Below, in pieces: positions 16,448-25,700 of a DNA stretch of 37,256 nt (the first letter of the stretch is position 1; each line of letters opens with the position of its first letter). The DNA is taken from positions 1 through 37,256 of the forward strand of contig JAKQHQ010000009.1 of the NCBI GenBank assembly GCA_029557995.1, read 5' to 3'. The DNA is from an archaeon. Lineage in GTDB: Archaea > Iainarchaeota > Iainarchaeia > Iainarchaeales > CSSED10-239. The position numbers were made by a program, and so were the translations under genes. The notes under the pieces are model-generated. The model searched no databases. It was not told where the DNA came from and saw nothing but the letters and a program-made list of their open reading frames with translations.

Positions 16448-16642
16448 TTAGTCCTCATCATATTCCCTGTCTGTGTCAAAGTCCTCTTCATCCTCACTCT
16501 CAAAGTCATCTGAGTTGTATTCCATCTCTATATCTTCTTTTTCCTCATTGAGGACCTCATCCCCATCATAGTCAAACTCATTAAGAGCGTAACTTACTTC
16601 TTTTTCAGATTTCTTTTTTTGGTCTTCCTTTTTTGCTACCAT
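16448..16642 (-). CDS. Hyperacidic 64-residue mini-protein with basic head
   Basis: The ATG at 16642 has GAGGT 8 nt upstream; a longer TTG start two codons before lacks support. The first 17 residues are basic (VAKKEDQKKKSEKE). The remaining 47 are highly acidic with Tyr and Phe at intervals (NEFDYDGDEV, NSDDFESEDEEDFD) and end YDED. It is probably the first gene of a unit with the acidic gene at 16242-16403. The two are similar in composition rather than clearly homologous. No known family is recognised. Confidence 0.6.
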   Translation of the reverse strand: MVAKKEDQKKKSEKEVSYALNEFDYDGDEVLNEEKEDIEMEYNSDDFESEDEEDFDTDREYDED

Positions 16643-16742
16643 AGCCAAATACCTCTTTATGGAATTATTTAAAAAACGCTTTTATTCTTAAGAAAATATG
16701 GAGGCATAAAGTTTAAATAACCTATTGTTTTTGAGGGTGCCA

Positions 16743-16750
16743 TTTATAAA
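16743..16750 (+). promoter_or_regulatory. TATA box giving a leaderless NSUN message
   Basis: TTTATAAA is centred 27-28 nt upstream of the ATG at 16774, with no Shine-Dalgarno in between. The expected transcription start then falls on or next to the start codon, so the methyltransferase message is probably leaderless. Confidence 0.5.
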
Positions 16751-16773
16751 CACATTCAACAACTAAATCTGTT

Positions 16774-17694
16774 ATGCCTAAACCGTATTTGCCAAAGGAA
16801 TTCAAGGAAAAATATGAAAGATTACTTGGGGATGAATCCTCTGCATTCTTTGAGAGTTGCATGACTAAACCAGCAAAATCGTTAATTATCAATCGCCTTA
16901 AAACTGATGACTATGGTTTTCTAAAAGAGCTTGAAACGTCCTTTGAGAAAGTTAGATACATAGACAACACATTCTTCATAAAATCAGAGGTGAGCGGATT
17001 TGGCAACCTGATTGAGCAGAATATCGGGCTTTTCCAGATGCAGGAGGTCTCATCCATACTGCCTGCAATTGTATTAGACCCAAAGCCAAGCGACATAGTC
17101 CTAGACCTTACAGCTGCCCCAGGGAACAAGACAGCTGTGCTTGCACAGCTTATGGGTAACAGGGGCTTGATTATAGCTAATGACATTGACAAAAGCAGGT
17201 TAAATACCCTTATATTCACCTTGAAAAAACAAGGTGTGACTAACACAGTTGTTACCTGCCAAAACGGGATCAACTTTAACCCAGGTTTTTTGTTTAATAG
17301 GATACTGCTTGACGCGCCCTGCTCTTGCGAAGGCATGGTAAGAAAAAAGCCAGATTTGCTAAGGGATTGGTCAGAGGCACTTGTGAAATCTAAAGCTATT
17401 GTGCAGAAAAGATTATTGAGTAATGCTGTTAGTTTGCTTAAGGATGATGGAGTGCTTGTGTATTCAACCTGCACGCTGTCCCCTGAGGAAGATGAAGAAG
17501 TAATTGATTATGCTGTAACTGAGTTGCATTGCAGAACCGAAGAAATTAGATTGCCTGGAGTCCCAAGTAGCAATGGGCTTTTGGAGTATAATCACAAAAG
17601 ATACTGTCCAGATGTATCTAGGGCTATGAGGCTCTGGCCACACAAAAGCGGAACTGAGGGCTTTTTCATATGCAAACTGAAAAAAGAGGCGTGA
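16774..17694 (+). CDS. RNA (cytosine-5) methyltransferase, NOP2/Sun family
   Basis: This family makes m5C in tRNA or rRNA using S-adenosylmethionine. The 306 residues show an N-terminal RNA-binding lobe, the SAM loop LDLTAAPGNKT (110-120), ANDIDKSRL (135-143), and the two catalytic cysteines: motif IV DAPCSCEG (Cys183, Cys185) and motif VI YSTCTLSPEE (Cys233). The C-terminus FFICKLKKE completes the fold. There is no PUA domain in the chain; a PUA-like protein is encoded 2 nt downstream. Whether the target is tRNA or rRNA cannot be told. Confidence 0.93.
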   Translation: MPKPYLPKEFKEKYERLLGDESSAFFESCMTKPAKSLIINRLKTDDYGFLKELETSFEKVRYIDNTFFIKSEVSGFGNLIEQNIGLFQMQEVSSILPAIVLDPKPSDIVLDLTAAPGNKTAVLAQLMGNRGLIIANDIDKSRLNTLIFTLKKQGVTNTVVTCQNGINFNPGFLFNRILLDAPCSCEGMVRKKPDLLRDWSEALVKSKAIVQKRLLSNAVSLLKDDGVLVYSTCTLSPEEDEEVIDYAVTELHCRTEEIRLPGVPSSNGLLEYNHKRYCPDVSRAMRLWPHKSGTEGFFICKLKKEA

Positions 17695-17696
17695 GT

Positions 17697-18176
17697 ATGG
17701 TAAGAGTTCTTGACTTTAAGACAAGGGAAAAACTTGTTAATCATGCCCATTCAAGATATGGGATAGACAAGTCCTTTTTTGAGAACTACTTGTTTGCAAT
17801 TTCTGGGGCATCTGTCTCAATGATCTGCTCAGATAAGAAAGACAAGGTAATACAACTGTTGAGGAGTGGTCTTGTAAGAAGTATTGGCATTGAATTGTTC
17901 TCGGACTATAGAGATTATACCCCATCATCACTTGGCTTTGGAGTGTTCAAGCCCTGTCAGATTAAGACAAACTTTGCTATACTGGATAGGGGCTTGGCGC
18001 AAGCCTACTTTAATGACAAGGAAATACAAGTCAAAGAAGTCAAAGACAAAAAATTGCTTTCAGCTGGTTATGTTGCCTGCATCTACTGCAACTATGTGAT
18101 AGGCACTGCAAGGTATGACAAAGAAAGGGAGGTCCTTGTGCCAAACCTAACATATGTTAACAAAAAAATCAAGTGA
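17697..18176 (+). CDS. PUA-like RNA-binding partner of the m5C methyltransferase
   Basis: The product has 159 residues from the ATG at 17697, immediately after the methyltransferase stop; an upstream ATG at 17670 would overlap that gene. The layout is an N-terminal alpha/beta part followed by a PUA-like module: RSGLVRSIGIELFSDYRDY, GFGVFKPCQIKTNFAILDRG, QAYFNDKEIQV and SAGYVACIYCNYVIGTARY. This resembles the domain fused to the C-terminus of RsmF-type methyltransferases and the separate archaeal proteins of COG3270. It probably helps the upstream enzyme hold RNA. It overlaps the convergent hydrolase by 8 nt at the palindrome TCAAGTGA... of the two stop codons. Confidence 0.75.
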   Translation: MVRVLDFKTREKLVNHAHSRYGIDKSFFENYLFAISGASVSMICSDKKDKVIQLLRSGLVRSIGIELFSDYRDYTPSSLGFGVFKPCQIKTNFAILDRGLAQAYFNDKEIQVKEVKDKKLLSAGYVACIYCNYVIGTARYDKEREVLVPNLTYVNKKIK

Positions 18177-19046
18177 CTATCTTTTCTCTTTTAAGAAACT
18201 CTTTCACTTTCTGGAAGACAAGCTCGTAGTCAGTGCCAAGTAATAAGTTGTGCCCAGAGTTTTCAAGCATGAACAGCTCCCTATCGTTTGAAGAGATGTT
18301 ATCTATGATTTCCTTTGCATTGCTTAGCGGGATTAGAGAGTCCATTTTGCTGTGAATAACTAGGATATCTGAGTCAACAACAGATATCTGGGTTCTGACA
18401 AACTTCACAAGCTTGAATATCTCCTGTATGGCCGCAAACGAAATCTCCTCGTAAGTATCCACAAATGCTAGCATCTCCTTGTTGTGCCCTGTAAACTCCT
18501 TGCTTATTTTTTTGTAAATGTCATTTACTATGTATCTTATCTTCTCGCCAGTGCTCGCTGAAAGATGTGGCTCTTTCTTGGATATCTCCTTGACCTCAGA
18601 GATTACCATTGCAAGGCTTAGGTTGCTTCTCTTCCAGCCGGCTAATATTATTTTCCCAAAATCAGGGCTTAAAAAATTGATAGGGGCTGACAGAGTCACA
18701 AGCTTGTATGGCTCTTTTTTTGTGGCTAAATACAAGCAAATTGTGCCACCCATGGAAAAACCCAATAGCACTACCTTGCTATATTCCTCCAAAAGCCTGT
18801 TGTATATCTTTTCTGAAAAATCAAGCCAGGTAACGTATTTCTGCCTTGAAAAGTCCTCTATGTTTGTCTTGTGCCCTGGCAGGATTGGGCATATATGTCA
18901 AAGTCGTTCTTAAGGTAATCAAAAAGTGGCTGGAACTCAACAGGAGATGCAGCAAAGCCATGTATCATTAGGATTGCTATTTCCCTGTTGTCACTGCCTT
19001 TGCAGTAATAGCCCTTGTTTAGGTAATTCTCTATGGCTTGAAGCAT
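18169..19046 (-). pseudogene. Alpha/beta hydrolase (esterase-like), interrupted by a -1 frameshift
   Basis: Two frames join into one hydrolase of about 292 residues. The N-terminal part, from ATG 19046, has ILMIHGFAASPVEF and runs to DFDIYA. It then leaves frame at a GGG run on the plus strand (18887-18889). One extra base would restore PILPGHKTN..., followed by LLGFSMGG (nucleophile Ser), VIHSKMDSLIP (Asp) and ENSGHNLLLG (His). This is a complete catalytic triad of the carboxylesterase/monoglyceride-lipase type. In the present sequence the reading stops soon after the shift. It may be a sequencing error, a recent mutation, or less likely programmed slippage. A separate downstream product from an internal start would lack the oxyanion HG motif. 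Confidence 0.85.
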
Positions 19047-19090
19047 AATACCCACAAAAAAAGTTGTTCTTTTTATAGCCCAGGAAATAT

Positions 19091-19164
19091 GGGAGAGGCA
19101 GGATTCGGACCTGCGGCCTCCCGATTATCAGTCGGGTGCTCCAACCAGGCTAAGCTACACTCCC
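19091..19164 (-). tRNA. tRNA-Ile, anticodon GAT
   Basis: This is a 74-nt tRNA. The acceptor stem is GGGAGTG/CTCTCCC-type with the same outer pairs as the other isoleucine tRNA. The anticodon stem CCCGA/TCGGG is perfect around CTGATAA (anticodon GAT, reads AUC and AUU), and the T arm is GCAGG-TCCGAAT-CCTGC. Discriminator A; CCA not encoded. It shares most of its body with tRNA-Ile(TAT) at 13475. Confidence 0.97.
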
Positions 19165-19186
19165 AGTATATATCTTTAGGCTAAGT

Positions 19187-19199
19187 AATTTATTTAAAA
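19187..19199 (-). promoter_or_regulatory. TATA box for tRNA-Ile(GAT)
   Basis: The minus strand reads TTTTAAATAAATT about 25-30 nt before the tRNA 5' end, an acceptable box A position. It is supported by spacing and composition only. Confidence 0.4.
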
Positions 19200-19210
19200 G
19201 TACCACAAGT

Positions 19211-19282
19211 AGTCCGGAAGAGATTTGAACTCCTGTCGCAAGGTCCAAAGCCTTGCATGCTTGGCCACTACACCACCGGACT
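19211..19282 (-). tRNA. tRNA-Gln, anticodon TTG
   Basis: This is a 72-nt tRNA. The acceptor stem AGTCCGG/CCGGACT starts with the A1-U72 pair typical of archaeal tRNA-Gln. The anticodon stem is CAAGG/CCTTG around CTTTGGA (anticodon TTG), and the T arm is AGGAG-TTCAAAT-CTCTT with one G-U pair. Discriminator A; CCA not encoded. The charging route (GatDE transamidation or a GlnRS) is not visible in this window. Confidence 0.96.
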
Positions 19283-19300
19283 ATGAAATGTAGCTAAAAG

Positions 19301-19314
19301 GATATATATCTATA
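19301..19314 (-). promoter_or_regulatory. TATA box for tRNA-Gln
   Basis: The minus strand reads TATAGATATATATC centred about 25 nt upstream of the tRNA-Gln 5' end. A further box, TTTATAAAAATA, lies slightly upstream (about 19325-19337). Confidence 0.4.
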
Positions 19315-19360
19315 GCACAGTTATTTTTATAAAGAGAAGCAATTAAAAAAAAAGAAAAAA

Positions 19361-19609
19361 CTATTCAATCTCAATTATTTCCGGTTGCTGGTCACTAAGC
19401 CCAGAATCAATCTGGTTTAGCTCTTCTATGTCTGCGTTTAGTCCTGATTGATTGGATTGATTAGTGTTGTCTAGGTCTGGGCTTTCCTGACTAGCATCGC
19501 CTATGTCTTGCTTAGCTGTACCATTATTTCCACTTAGAATTATACACACACAAACAATCACAAGCACCAGAACCAAAAACCCAGCAATGATTAATTGTTT
19601 TTTATTCAT
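19361..19609 (-). CDS. Small membrane-anchored acidic protein
   Basis: The product has 82 residues. After MNKKQ a single hydrophobic helix (IIAGFLVLVLVIVCVCIIL, about 7-25) can act as a signal anchor. The remaining 55 residues are Asp-, Glu-, Gln-, Asn- and Ser-rich with no obvious fold (TNQSNQSGLNADIEELNQ). TTTGGTGA precedes the ATG. It lies 15 nt downstream of the secreted coiled-coil gene and is probably cotranscribed, so a surface role beside that protein is plausible. The family is not recognised. Confidence 0.65.
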   Translation of the reverse strand: MNKKQLIIAGFLVLVLVIVCVCIILSGNNGTAKQDIGDASQESPDLDNTNQSNQSGLNADIEELNQIDSGLSDQQPEIIEIE

Positions 19610-19624
19610 TCAATTCACCAAATT

Positions 19625-21406
19625 TCATTTATTCAACTCACTCTTTAATTTTCTATATTCCTCAATCACATTGTTAATCTCAGAAATGGATGATTGCTCT
19701 GTCAATGTGTCTACCTTTTCAGTCAACTGCTTTGCCTTTTCGTTTAGCTCTACATTGCTTGGAAAGTGCTTCTTGATTATGGAGCCTAGCTTGTGCGTGC
19801 TTTCGTATAATGTTGCTCTTTTGTTTTGGGCAATTGCCTTAGTTTCGGTTTTCCTTGCCTCATTTATCGACTTTTTTACATCGTCAGGTGTCATGGCAAG
19901 CTCAAGATTTGACTTGTTTAGCTCCAGCTCTGCAATTCTCTTGGTTAAGCCATCAATTATGCTTTGCTTTTGCTCGGTTGCTATGCTCTGTTCTGACTCA
20001 ATACGTAATATCTTCTCTTTTAGTTCTGCGATTCTCTTGTCTAAGATTTCTCTAGTGTGGATAAACAACCTTTCAGAGTTGCTTGCCAAAACCTCTGCCT
20101 TCCTTTCCTGCCCTGCATTTTTGTATTCCACTTTAAACTCCTCAATGCTTGGCTTTACTGCAGTGATTGCCTTGTCTGTTTCAATGATATCCCCCTGTAA
20201 GTCGGATATCTGAGTTTTGTATGCTGATGTCTTTGTTTCCCTGCCTGTAGCGCCTGAGCCACAAATTTTTTGTTTTAGATAGTAATTGTCTAACTTTGCC
20301 TTAAGCTCATAGATTTTTGCCTTGTCTGTTTCAGCCAAAAGCTGTTTTTTTAGATCCTCTATTGCTGTAATTATTTCCTGGTCTTGGCACAAATCTAATT
20401 GTGGTATCTCGCAATGCTTATTAATGGAATCTATCTTTTCTAGAATCAAAATGTGCTGTTCTTTAGCTTCTTGATATTTGGTTAAAAACTCGTTATTTAT
20501 CTCCCTACTGTCTGATGCCTTAAGATATTCTTCTTGTATTGTAGTCATCTCTTTAACCAACCTTTGCTCTTCGGTTATTAGCTTGTCTGGGACTGCGCAA
20601 TCTTTATTTTTCGTGTTTGCTATATTCTGTGTCTCCCCACAAACCTTCAACAGCTCTTGCTTTCTTTCGTTTAGAGTGCCTATCTGCTCTAAATCTGGAC
20701 TGTTGCTTTGCTTTAGTTCTCTTATCTTTGCAATTTCTAGAGAAAGTTCTGTATAGGCAAGCTTTGCCTTTGCCCGTTCGTCATTACAGCTCTCAGATAC
20801 GGTTTCTGGGATTGCAATTATGCTCCTAGACAATGCGTCTGGGTCAACAGACAAGATATCGCTTGCTACTGATGAGGTGCTTGGGATAGCGCCTGCCTTT
20901 GAATCAATAGCAAGCCTTTCTTCAATCATATTCTTGGTTGCCTGCGCCTTTGAGGAGTTGCCTATTGCTGATACCATCATATTCGCTGTTATCTTGCTTG
21001 CAACTTTCTGGTTTAGGCATCTTAAAAAGTCCTCTCTTGCCTTTAGATATAGCGAATGCTTTGTGTTGTAATCAGCCAAAAGTGGCTTTAGTTGTGCCTC
21101 ATACCTTTCAGTAATCTCTTTAACCATGGAGTTAATCTCCAAGATTTCCTGCTCACACAATTCTCTGTCTACTTCTATAGAATCTGCTATATGCTCTGGG
21201 CAGGGCGCAAACTCGCAGTTTAGCTCAGGACGCCTGGAAACAGCAGTGCCATCTGGGCACATCATAACTTCCATAGTGCATACAACATCACCAGCATTGA
21301 CAGACGCATGTACCAATAAATCATCTGTTGGTTCCTGTGCATAAATTGTTCCTAAAATACAAAAACAAAGCACAACAACCATTCCAATCTTTGAGCCTTT
21401 ATTCAT
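19625..21406 (-). CDS. Secreted coiled-coil protein with N-terminal Cys-rich motif
   Basis: The best start is the ATG at 21406, with GGAGGG about 10 nt upstream; a longer frame starts at 21424. It gives 593 residues. A signal peptide (GMVVVLCFCILGTIYAQEP) is followed by a compact Cys-rich motif, VVCTMEVMMCPDGT ... NCEFAPCPEH, seen in many exported archaeal and CPR proteins. The rest, about 500 residues, is almost wholly charged alpha-helix with long coiled-coil stretches (such as SNSERLFIHTREILDKRIAE) and a few Cys pairs. I see no C-terminal anchor. It could be a structural surface or periplasm-like filament protein. Family unknown. Confidence 0.75.
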   Translation of the reverse strand: MNKGSKIGMVVVLCFCILGTIYAQEPTDDLLVHASVNAGDVVCTMEVMMCPDGTAVSRRPELNCEFAPCPEHIADSIEVDRELCEQEILEINSMVKEITERYEAQLKPLLADYNTKHSLYLKAREDFLRCLNQKVASKITANMMVSAIGNSSKAQATKNMIEERLAIDSKAGAIPSTSSVASDILSVDPDALSRSIIAIPETVSESCNDERAKAKLAYTELSLEIAKIRELKQSNSPDLEQIGTLNERKQELLKVCGETQNIANTKNKDCAVPDKLITEEQRLVKEMTTIQEEYLKASDSREINNEFLTKYQEAKEQHILILEKIDSINKHCEIPQLDLCQDQEIITAIEDLKKQLLAETDKAKIYELKAKLDNYYLKQKICGSGATGRETKTSAYKTQISDLQGDIIETDKAITAVKPSIEEFKVEYKNAGQERKAEVLASNSERLFIHTREILDKRIAELKEKILRIESEQSIATEQKQSIIDGLTKRIAELELNKSNLELAMTPDDVKKSINEARKTETKAIAQNKRATLYESTHKLGSIIKKHFPSNVELNEKAKQLTEKVDTLTEQSSISEINNVIEEYRKLKSELNK

Positions 21407-21518
21407 AAACTTATATCCCTCCATTTAAAGTATTTATAGTAAATTAATTAAAATATATTATTTATTAATTAAAGTAATATTAATATTTAATAAACAACCT
21501 AAATAAAAATATATAGTT

Positions 21519-22703
21519 TTAATCTATCTTTATTAAATTTAAGATTTCCTTGTAAAACTTCAGGAATTTAGGGTAGAATACAAGTGGGGGGGCCATCTTA
21601 CTTGGGTAGTCCATATTCCCAAAATTGTTTAGGAAGTCCTCAATACCTGCGTCTTTTAGATTCTTTAAAAGCTCGTCAAACTCGTAGGGCGTCTTACTAT
21701 ATATATATTTTCTTATCTTGTAATGCAACCTTAACTCAGAAATACTTCTTTTTAGGTTTTTGCTGTAGTTGTTTATATTCTTGAATTTCTTAAATCTGTC
21801 TGTTAGGGTTGTAGCTGCAATCTCAGCGCTTTTCAGCCCAAAGATTAAACCTCCGCCACTAGTGGCTTTCACAAAATAACCAGCATCCCCCACAAGCAAC
21901 CTGTTCTTGTAAATGTAACTGTCAAGCGGTTTGGATATTGGAATCAACCCAGAGCATAGAAAAGAGGTGTTTGAGAGTTTTAGCTCAGAGACTTGAAGGA
22001 ATAACTCCATTGCCTTTTGTGGGTTGTTGCCAAGCCTTGTGCCGATACCTACCTTTGCTGTAGTTGCAGACTCTGGAATCACCCATGCAAAAAAACCATT
22101 GGCAAACTCCCCAAAATACATGCTCACCATGTCTTTTTTAAAGTCGCCATTTGCTATTAACTGATAGGTGCTTACAAAATCAGGGTTGTCTTGCTTTTCA
22201 GGGAAGCTTTCCCTAACAATTGAGTTAGGACCATCTGCCCCAATCAGGTAATTGTAATCTATGTTGATATGACGATCTCCCCCAGACACGCTAACAATAA
22301 CGTAATCCTCGTCAACACCAACAACAGAATGCCCGTAGAGTATCTCCACACCAACATTTTTTGCAAGTTTCTCTATTTCTTTGTCAAAACCTTGCCTGTC
22401 AATGACTAGCGTCTGGAACTGCTTGGTCCTTACTTGCAAGAGCGTGCCATTTGGACCGAAAATATAGGCACCCCTAACCCTATTTTTAGTAAGCTTATCA
22501 ATGTCAATGAAAGGCGCAAGCATTAACTCATTTATCCCCTTGATAGAAACATGCCCACTACAGCAGGACGATTGGTTTTCAGTTTTTGACTCCAAAACTG
22601 TTACCAAGACCCTTGGGTTAAACCTTTTAATTAGATAGGCACAATATAGACCAGTCGGACCACCGCCAACAATCACAACCTTTGTTTCTAATCCTTTTAT
22701 CAT
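21519..22703 (-). CDS. FAD-dependent geranylgeranyl reductase-like oxidoreductase
   Basis: This family saturates the isoprenoid chains of archaeal membrane lipids. The 394-residue protein has the N-terminal dinucleotide fold VVIVGGGPTGLYCAYL (GxGxxG at 13-18), a SSCCSGHVSIKGI stretch resembling the conserved Cys region of geranylgeranyl reductases, YLIGADGPNSIVRE (the second FAD motif), and LLVGDAGYFVKATSGGGLIFGLKSAEIAA (the GD motif). The start follows the FN3 gene stop by 3 nt, so the two are cotranscribed. Substrate is inferred from the family; another flavin monooxygenase-like activity is possible. Confidence 0.82.
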   Translation of the reverse strand: MIKGLETKVVIVGGGPTGLYCAYLIKRFNPRVLVTVLESKTENQSSCCSGHVSIKGINELMLAPFIDIDKLTKNRVRGAYIFGPNGTLLQVRTKQFQTLVIDRQGFDKEIEKLAKNVGVEILYGHSVVGVDEDYVIVSVSGGDRHINIDYNYLIGADGPNSIVRESFPEKQDNPDFVSTYQLIANGDFKKDMVSMYFGEFANGFFAWVIPESATTAKVGIGTRLGNNPQKAMELFLQVSELKLSNTSFLCSGLIPISKPLDSYIYKNRLLVGDAGYFVKATSGGGLIFGLKSAEIAATTLTDRFKKFKNINNYSKNLKRSISELRLHYKIRKYIYSKTPYEFDELLKNLKDAGIEDFLNNFGNMDYPSKMAPPLVFYPKFLKFYKEILNLIKID

Positions 22704-22706
22704 TTG

Positions 22707-25700
22707 CTATCTTTTTTTTATCGCAGAAAGTATATAATCGTAATTTTCCTGGAATGTGTCTGGGGATTGCTGCTTTTTTGTGTCATCTTCTGACTCGTCT
22801 TCGCTTTTCTCGCTACCCTTGTTTTCTCTGATTAAACCTAAATATTTAGCCATGTCTGCCTTGGCGTCTGGCTTAACCACCACTTTTGTTGACTTGTTTT
22901 TATGGGTAACGATTGCATTTATTATTAACAATACGATTATGAACAACACGATTATTGAGATAAGGTAGATAAAAACGTCCTTGTCAACTGTTTTTTTAAC
23001 AATTATTTTCTCTGTACTGACATTGCCGTCTAAAACTATGCTTGGAGTAAAGTTGTTTTTAATCACATTGTATTTAGTTACAGAATCCACATCAGTTACT
23101 GGTTTTATAAACCTATATGTTAACTCCTTTGTACCATTTGCTGGTATTGTTGTAACAAAACTTACCACTGGATCCTTATTCAAGGCAGATACCATCCCTG
23201 TGAAAGACAAATCCTCAATGTCAGTTGAAAATGACTTTGGTATATCCTCAATTACAGTTATTGTTCTTGCGGAACTGCTAGTGTTTTTTAAAATCAGAGT
23301 GACAGAAAAGAATTTCTGGGTGCCAATCTTGGTAATATCAAAGTTTCTTGTTATAGATATGCTTTTTGTTGCGTAAAGTGTATTGGTGTCTCTTAAGATG
23401 TTTGCATCGTTTACTGTACCTGTAGGAAGAACTGTGTTAGCATCATAAACTGTCTCTGCTACCTTGTTTGTGGTTTCAATTGTAATTGGTGGTAATTTTT
23501 GGTTTATCTCCTGCACAAGCTCTTTTGCAAGCATATATTCCTCCTTAGCACCGGAATAATTGGAGTCTGAAAACAACTTGTCACCATCTGCTTTACTTAC
23601 CTTTGCAAAATCCAATTTTGTCTGAACTGTAGTGTCCAGTGTGCTTAGTAATCCTAACGCAAGGAATAGCTCAAAATCACTTTCAATTTGCGGAAGGTTT
23701 GTATCAAGCTCTTCCTTTAATTGCGTAGCTAAAACCATGTCTTCGTCTATGTTGTCAACAACTATTGTAAATTCTTTCGTGACATAGTTTAGGGCTGTGT
23801 CATAGACAGTTATAGTTATCAACTTATTACCATCTGGTATCGCTGAGAAATCATAGACACAATTGAAATTTGTGTCTGCCTTGCTTTTCAGGCACAGCTC
23901 ATCTGCATTGTTTAGAAGGTACTGCACCCTATAGATATCTTGTGGGTAACCAGTTATCTTAAACTCAAATATCGCGCCTTGCACTGTGTGCTCGTGGTCA
24001 AAGCTTGGAAGGTTGGTGTCAATAACAAACTCTAATTCTGAGGTTGATGTCTCGTTGCTATTGTTCTTTGCAATGATTCTAACCACGCCAGTTCCAGATT
24101 TTGTAAAATTGAAATCACTCTCGCCTGTTCTTGTGGAATTGTCATAGGTTGTCCCAAGAGACACAAAGGAGTCCGCCCCTTGTTTTACGCTTACTTGCGG
24201 AGCTAACAATAAGGACTCATCGCTAACATATTTTATTGTTTTTAGACCAGCGCCAACATAGATTATGTCATTGATGTCGTTAGATGGAGTTATTGTTATG
24301 GTTAAGTCAGCCCCAATCTTCCTTGCACTAGCGACAACTACTGACGAAAGGGCTGATTCATTTCCAACCTCATCTGTCGCACTTACCCTGTAATATATGT
24401 TACAATCCTTATTTAATGTGTGGAGGTAACTTGTGTCATCTGTCTCAAAAAATGGTGATGATGATGTCACATCATTCTCTAGGGAATAATACAATTTATA
24501 GGTGATATCAGAGTCTGTGTTCTCGTCCTCAGATTCATTCCATGAGATTCTTACAGCCCCACTTGATTGGGTTGTAGCTTTAACATTTGTGGGGACTGTT
24601 GGCGCAACATTGTCGTAATAAATCTCAGAGCTACAAATTGATGTTCTATCTGTGTGCTCCTTGCTTCTGACCCTTGCATAGACCATCTTTTCCTCACTAT
24701 ATGAATTACAACCGTTTCCTGAGGTTATGTTAAATGTATTTGTGTCCATGCCCTCATAGCTTGAAAAAGAAATGCCATTGCAACTGAATGCAACTTCATT
24801 GACATCATTGGAATAGCTTATGTCAATAGTCACTGTTGGGGTTTTCGTAAAATCATTACCATCATTTATCGTAATGTCACATTCTGGTCCTGTCCAGATG
24901 GACTGCACATTGGCATCGCTAATGTTCCCTGCCTTGTCAACTGCAACCAAGCTGTAGGAAAGGGTTTCATCAAGCTCTTTCTCTGAATTATCCTCGCACT
25001 CATAGGTTGTTGTATCTGCTACGCAAATCAAGTTGGATGTGTCCCTGTAAACCCTGTATTCCTTTAACCCAGAGCCAGAATCCGTGGATGCACCAGCGCC
25101 CCAGGAAATTGTGACGTTTTTGTCCCTATCCTCTATTTCCAAGTTGTTTTTATTTGGCTTAGTGGGTGGTGTGCCATCATATATTATGTTAAAATCATAG
25201 AGATAGCTATTATCTACATTATCATTTGCATCAATTGCCACCCTGAATACATTCCCATCCTCAACAGTGTAGCCAACCAAGCGTTGACTCATCTCGGACA
25301 TGGATACAAAAAAGCTTGAGCCAAGCAATGTGCCATAGTTGAAGTTGCCATTTGGGAGTGTAATTGTCATGTTGCTACCCTGTTTTATCCCTGAGGCATC
25401 TCTTAAGGTGACATTTAAATCAAAGACATTCTTGTCTGTATAGATTTTGTTGTTATCTATTGCCCCAAGATTTACAGATAAGAGCGTAGGAGCGTTGTTA
25501 TCAATGTAAATTAGCTTTTTTTTGGGAAGAACATCTGCTGGTGCACAATAGTTCCCAGCAATATCGTTAGCATCAACCAATAAATAATAATTACCGTCAG
25601 GTATGCCCTCTGAAATCGTGTGGATTACCCTATATGAGATTGTGTTTGCATCTGGATATTTCTTTGTAAATGAGGTTGCATAGTCGTTGACTGCTGAGAC

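Noticed and set aside
22981..23376. 131-residue plus-strand frame
   Set aside because: Antisense to the FN3 surface protein gene; no start signals and hydrophobic content mirrors the coding strand.
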